From: Rotaria sordida
Lineage: Eukaryota; Rotifera; Eurotatoria; Philodinida; Philodinidae
Direction of reading: 5' to 3'
NCBI GenBank assembly: GCA_905250125.1
Contig: CAJNOL010000163.1
Location: 62,001-126,000 of the forward strand
Length of the DNA stretch: 64,000 nucleotides
The position numbers and the translations under genes are program-made. The notes beneath the pieces are model-generated. The model had not been told where the DNA came from. It did not search any database and was given only the letters and a program-made list of their open reading frames with translations. Shown piece after piece: positions 60,701-64,000 of the stretch (the first letter of the stretch is position 1; every line of letters starts with the position of its first letter).

Positions 60701-61672
60701 CATGATGATGATGATGATGAAAATGATTATTTAAAAAAAACAACATCTAAAACAACAAAACCTTTTGATTCAGATGATGATGATGATATGAAGAATAATA
60801 AAACCCATCAAAGTTTATCAGATCGTTTTAATCTTAATAATGATCATCGTCGAATAACATCAAAACCACCACCATCTCCATTAATAACAACAAAAGGAAC
60901 AAAGGATGATGATGATTTTCCATCATCAACATCAAAATATGGAATTCGTTCGAAATATGATAATGATTACCCGACATCATCATTATCAAAACCAACAACA
61001 CACGCCAAAAAGGATGATGATGATGATGACGATGATTATAAATCTAAATCGAAACCCAAAGTACCTTCAAAATACAATGATGATGATGATGATGATCTTC
61101 CGTCTTCGTCATTGAAATATGGAACTCGTTCGAAATATGACACTAATTATTCAACGTCACCATTATCAAAACCAACAACGCATTCAAAACGTAGTGATGA
61201 TGATCGATCACCTTCACCTTTGAAATCAACTTCACTTGCGAAAAAAATTGATGATAAAGTTCCATTTCCATCATCAAAACTAACTGGACGATCAAAATAT
61301 GAAGATGATGATGATGATGATCGTCCATCGTATCATTCAAAAGCAACAACTCGTTCCAAATATGACAACGATGATCGATCTACTTCTCCTGTAACATCAA
61401 AACCTCGGTCTAAATTTGAAGATGATGAATATCCATCATCGTCATCTAAAGTTGTATCACATTCAAAATATGATGATGATGATGATCGTCCAACAAATTC
61501 ACCGAAATTAACATCTCGTTCGAAAGGTTCCGATGATGATTTTAGTGGTAGAGGTGTACGATCTCGTTTTGGACATGATGATTTCGATTCATCAAAAGGT
61601 GGATTCAATAATGCTCGAGCAGGTTCAGCTTCAGCTCATCGATTTCGACCAAATACAAATTTTGACACTTGA
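57795..61672 (+). CDS. ARL13B: ARL13B-like ciliary small GTPase with a very long acidic tail
   Basis: ARF-like GTPase of the ciliary membrane; ARL13B is the GEF for ARL3 and is needed for axoneme and signalling. Nine exons: 57795-57859, 58112-58149, 58230-58262, 58325-58604, 58660-58756, 58834-58997, 59066-59705, 59760-60429, 60482-61672. The protein is about 1,051 aa if a 22-bp gap artefact is removed; human ARL13B is 428 aa. N-terminal MGAASC could be myristoylated and palmitoylated. The P-loop GLDNAGKT (30-37) is intact. Switch II reads DVSGERKYREQ (from Asp82), lacking the catalytic Gln, as ARL13B (DLGGG) does. G4 is NKQD (142-145); a CTAIPNKD segment occupies G5. After about residue 190 there is low-complexity sequence: Asp runs alternating with Ser/Thr/Pro/Lys (SKYDDDDDDRPS types). 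No Arl13 coiled coil or C-terminal RVxP motif is evident. ARL13A is an alternative. Confidence 0.82.
59681..60931 (+). repeat. Tandem duplication of about 0.53 kb within the ARL13B-like gene, intron included
   Basis: 59681-60229 and 60405-60931 are near-identical direct copies. Each holds the end of an exon (TTTTAATCAAAAACAAAAAC), a phase-0 intron of 54 or 52 nt with GTAAAA donor and AAATTTTAG acceptor, and the next exon from TCAACA(A/T)TTCCATCAAAAA through repeated GATGAT blocks to GATGATTTTCCATC. Once the gap artefact is subtracted, both copies are about 527 bp. Few differences separate them, so the duplication is recent or being homogenised. Confidence 0.88.
59945..59954. other. Assembly gap (10 N) with duplicated flanks
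   Basis: The 10 Ns are bracketed by the same bases, TGGAACTACTCC, on both sides (59933-59944 and 59955-59966). The corresponding place in the second tandem copy (around 60658) has that sequence only once. The gap is therefore probably a false join of overlapping contigs that adds 22 bp and breaks the reading frame on paper. Confidence 0.85.
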
Positions 61673-62334
61673 AAGAAGCCTTTTCTCTTTTTCTTTTATT
61701 TCTCACAAGATTTGTGATACAGGTTTGTTTTCTTTTTTGAATTTCTACTTTTTGTTTAGTTTTTCTTTTGTCTAACAAATTCTAAAAATTTATTTAAAAC
61801 AGCTTGTTTTTTTATTTTTTCTTTTTGTTTTCAAATAAAAGAAAATTAACGACAAATTATTGATAGCTCTTTATTGAAAATAGACTTACTTAAATCAATA
61901 ATTATGTGATCTTATATACAAATAATTTTCTGCTAAATTTTAAAATATTTTTAGTTTGTTTTTTGTTAAGTAAATATTAATTTTACTCGCTAAAAAAATG
62001 ATGCATATATTTTATCAAAATAAGAGTTCGTTTTTAAAATATATAACTTAAAAATTATTTATGTAGATTTTAGTTCATTATTCAATATAAAACTACGTAT
62101 TATAAAGTCAAAGTAAATTAAGTTATATGAAAAATTAAGTTTTCAAAAAGTACAAAAAAGAAAATATATAAAAAAATCAACTATTAATATCCTAAACAAC
62201 ATAAAAATTTTAAAAAAAACGTGTAATTGTCATGTATACATCAAGTTGAATTTTTATTGCTAATCATCGAGTTTATCCTAACATAACGAAATCATTAGAA
62301 AATGGCGTTCATGTAATAAAGTAGCAACGATATA
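61673..62334. other. Intergenic region after the ARL13B-like gene
   Basis: 3' flank, very AT-rich, with T-runs and an AAATAAA-like site near 61833. No gene seen. Confidence 0.5.
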
Positions 62335-62904
62335 AGGTGTCCAGTAAGTCATGAAATAGACACACTAAAAATTGAATATCTCCATTATGGCTCGATCAAA
62401 CGGGCTCATTTTTTTTACCAAGGATAGAGGTATGTTCACACTCTAAATTCATACGGACAAGATCAGTGAGAATCTTTGTTAAATATCACTATTGACCTCA
62501 ACAAGAAAATTTTACTTATTCACAGATAGGAAAAAAAGCAAATATAAGATAGTGCAAAAGTCACTTAATCAGAAAAGAAAATTGAATATCTCCATTACGA
62601 CTCGAGCAAACGAGTTGATTTTCTTACCAAAGATGGAGACATATTCACACTCCAAATCCGTATGTACGAGATTAGTGAGAACCTATGATGACCATATTGT
62701 TTTCTTTTCCTATCTGTGAACAAGTAGAATTTTCTTGTTGAGGTCAATAATGATATTTAACAAAGGTTCTCACTGATCTTGTCCGTATGAATTTAGAGTG
62801 TGAACATACCTCTATCCTTGGTTAAAAAAATGAGCCTGTTTGGCCGAGCTATAATGGAGATATTCAATTTTTAGTGTGTCTATTTCATGACTTACTGGAC
62901 ACCC
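62335..62904. mobile_element. TA-flanked MITE-like element with 196-bp TIRs and an internal third copy
   Basis: Terminal inverted repeats of about 196 bp (62335-62531 and 62709-62904) begin AGGTGTCCAGTAAGTCATGA and end TCATGACTTACTGGACACCC, with TA on both outer sides. Inside, 62579-62695 is a diverged direct copy of the middle of the left arm (AAAATTGAATATCTCCATTA occurs in both), so about 110 bp is present three times. No transposase frame. Ends and TA duplication resemble the element at 7822-8733 (GGTGTC terminus), suggesting related Tc1/mariner-type mobilisation, although the arms differ in sequence. Confidence 0.83.
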
Positions 62905-63543
62905 TATATGTTAAGTCATCTCTTGTATTTGTCTAGTACTTTACCTAATGCACGCTTATACCTAGATATATCTATATGCATATGTCTATTCAGTCAGTCT
63001 AGAGCCAAGTGAATCAAGTCTCGATGAACGTTACTTGTTGTTACTTGACAGATATAACTAAACAATTATGAAATAATCAATCTAATTTTACTTCTAATTA
63101 AATCAACGGCGCCCAGCTATGACCTGAAGGAACCGATATTGTGGTATGTCACGATTTTTTTGCAAAGGAAAAACTTTCTTCTTTCTAACAAAACACGAGA
63201 AAAATATTTGGTTTCACTGGAACTAAACGAAAATTTTCTACGATTGGCAGATGTTACACTTCTGACATCTTCGGTCGGACCACGCTGAAGGCGACTGTAA
63301 GGTTTTGATTCAGAAATGAGAACACTTCCTTTATCAAATATTGCATATATTATCAATTTCTATTACCTAGCTATTTTCGATTAGATTTTGGCTTATGAGT
63401 AGACATCTGCGTGACTGATCACGCAAATGTCTACTTATGAGAGAACCTTCCCAGGTGTCAAATTCGCTTTTCAATCGAGACGATATTCATTTGATGAGTA
63501 CTAAAGAGTAATAGAAAAGTCTAAAATGGTTTGGTTTTTTTGG
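62905..63543. other. Region with a short perfect-type hairpin
   Basis: Mostly plain intergenic DNA. 63398-63435 is a hairpin: AGTAGACATCTGCGTGA, four-base loop CTGA, then TCACGCAAATGTCTACT (one mismatch in 17). A minus frame at 63117-63356 has no recognisable domain. Around 63230-63300 composition is less AT-rich (ACTTCTGACATCTTCGGTCG), perhaps an old repeat. Confidence 0.5.
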
Positions 63544-63927
63544 GCCTTCATTCTTGAGATATTGAAATTTTATTGGATTTTTCAACAAAAAGCTATTTTT
63601 TTTCCCCCTCAGATCACATGGAAAATTGACTTTCAAGATTCGACTTCGAACTTTACAAGAATAAAGTTCTCAATAAGACTAGTTCATAGTGCAACTTTTA
63701 GCTCTTCTAGTATGATGTAAATATATGAACAAAATTTGCTTTTACATATAAGAGAATTTCGAATATTCAATATTGCAGGATCTTAATAAACTAATCTCAT
63801 TAAGAACTCCATTCATGCAAAGTTTGAAGTCGAAACTCGGAAGTCGATTTTCTACATGACCTGAGAGAGAAAAACAACTTTTTGTTGAAAAACTCAGCAA
63901 AAATTTCGATATCTGAAGAACGAAGAC
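63544..63927. repeat. Inverted (foldback) repeat, arms about 145 bp
   Basis: Arms 63544-63690 and about 63783-63927 are diverged reverse complements around a spacer of about 90 bp. Matching pieces include TTTTTCAACAAAAAGCTATT against rc TTTTTCAACAAAAAGTTGTT, and TTCGACTTCGAACTTT against rc TTCGACTTCAAACTTT. Older than the foldback at 1795-2440 judging by divergence. No TSD identified; the window ends 73 bp later with nothing further seen. Confidence 0.7.
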
Positions 63928-64000
63928 TCGGTAAAGCAAATCATTCTAGATTTCTCTATCATTTACGAGTATTCATCAAATGAACATCGTCCCGGTCGAA

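Noticed and set aside
60906..61115. His/Met-rich alternative frames in the GATGAT region (both strands)
   Set aside because: Frame-shifted readings of the Asp-coding repeats of the ARL13B-like gene.
1..64000. CRISPR arrays, prokaryotic operons or phage
   Set aside because: No regularly spaced repeats; spliced genes and metazoan families show a eukaryotic nuclear locus.

Overview
The window is eukaryotic nuclear DNA, strongly AT-rich, with many very short GT-AG introns (about 50-100 nt), AT-ending codons and scattered non-autonomous DNA transposons. The gene content fits a metazoan: an axonemal CFAP46, an ARL13B-type ciliary GTPase, an RFamide-type neuropeptide precursor, a rhodopsin-like GPCR, CCT3, SAP18 and MPPE1. 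An intronless ADP-ribosyltransferase-like/TPR gene, a bacterial-type DUF3253 gene and a fungal/plant-type CPA2 antiporter suggest a bdelloid rotifer (Rotaria/Adineta type). That assignment is an inference from family content, not from a search.

Layout. 0-3.7 kb: the 3' exon of a GPCR gene, then a 650-bp foldback repeat. 3.7-5.5 kb: the ART-like/TPR gene. 5.5-10 kb: gene-poor, with hairpins, a 0.9-kb TA-flanked element with 210-bp terminal inverted repeats and a decayed SWIM-type fragment. 10.0-10.5 kb (minus): a FLRFamide precursor. 12.0-32.2 kb (minus): one very large gene, CFAP46, which I resolved into 57 exons (8,391 coding bases, about 2,796 aa). Its larger introns hold repeats and possible captured fragments. 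34.1-34.7 kb: a decayed partial copy of the next gene. 36.0-38.0 kb: the antiporter. 39.3-40.4 kb: a small CAAX-ending ORF (minus) diverging from SAP18. 41.3-45.6 kb: a tandem pair of AADAC-like alpha/beta hydrolases with the same exon structure. 47.5-48.2 kb: a THEM4-like hotdog thioesterase. 48.7-51.8 kb: MPPE1 (PGAP5) followed after only 50 bp by DUF3253. 52.5-55.1 kb (minus): CCT3. 56.2-56.6 kb: a MORN-repeat gene. 57.8-61.7 kb: an ARL13B-like gene with a very long acidic, internally duplicated C-terminal tail, interrupted by a 10-N assembly gap. 62.3-64 kb: a second TA-flanked element and another foldback repeat.

Three genes point to cilia (CFAP46 in the central-pair apparatus, the ARL13B-like GTPase in ciliary membrane signalling, and possibly the MORN protein). 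The others are independent housekeeping, lipid/ester, signalling or transport genes. There is no evidence of a metabolic cluster. The only candidate for co-transcription is MPPE1-DUF3253, where an acceptor-like AG directly precedes the downstream start codon.
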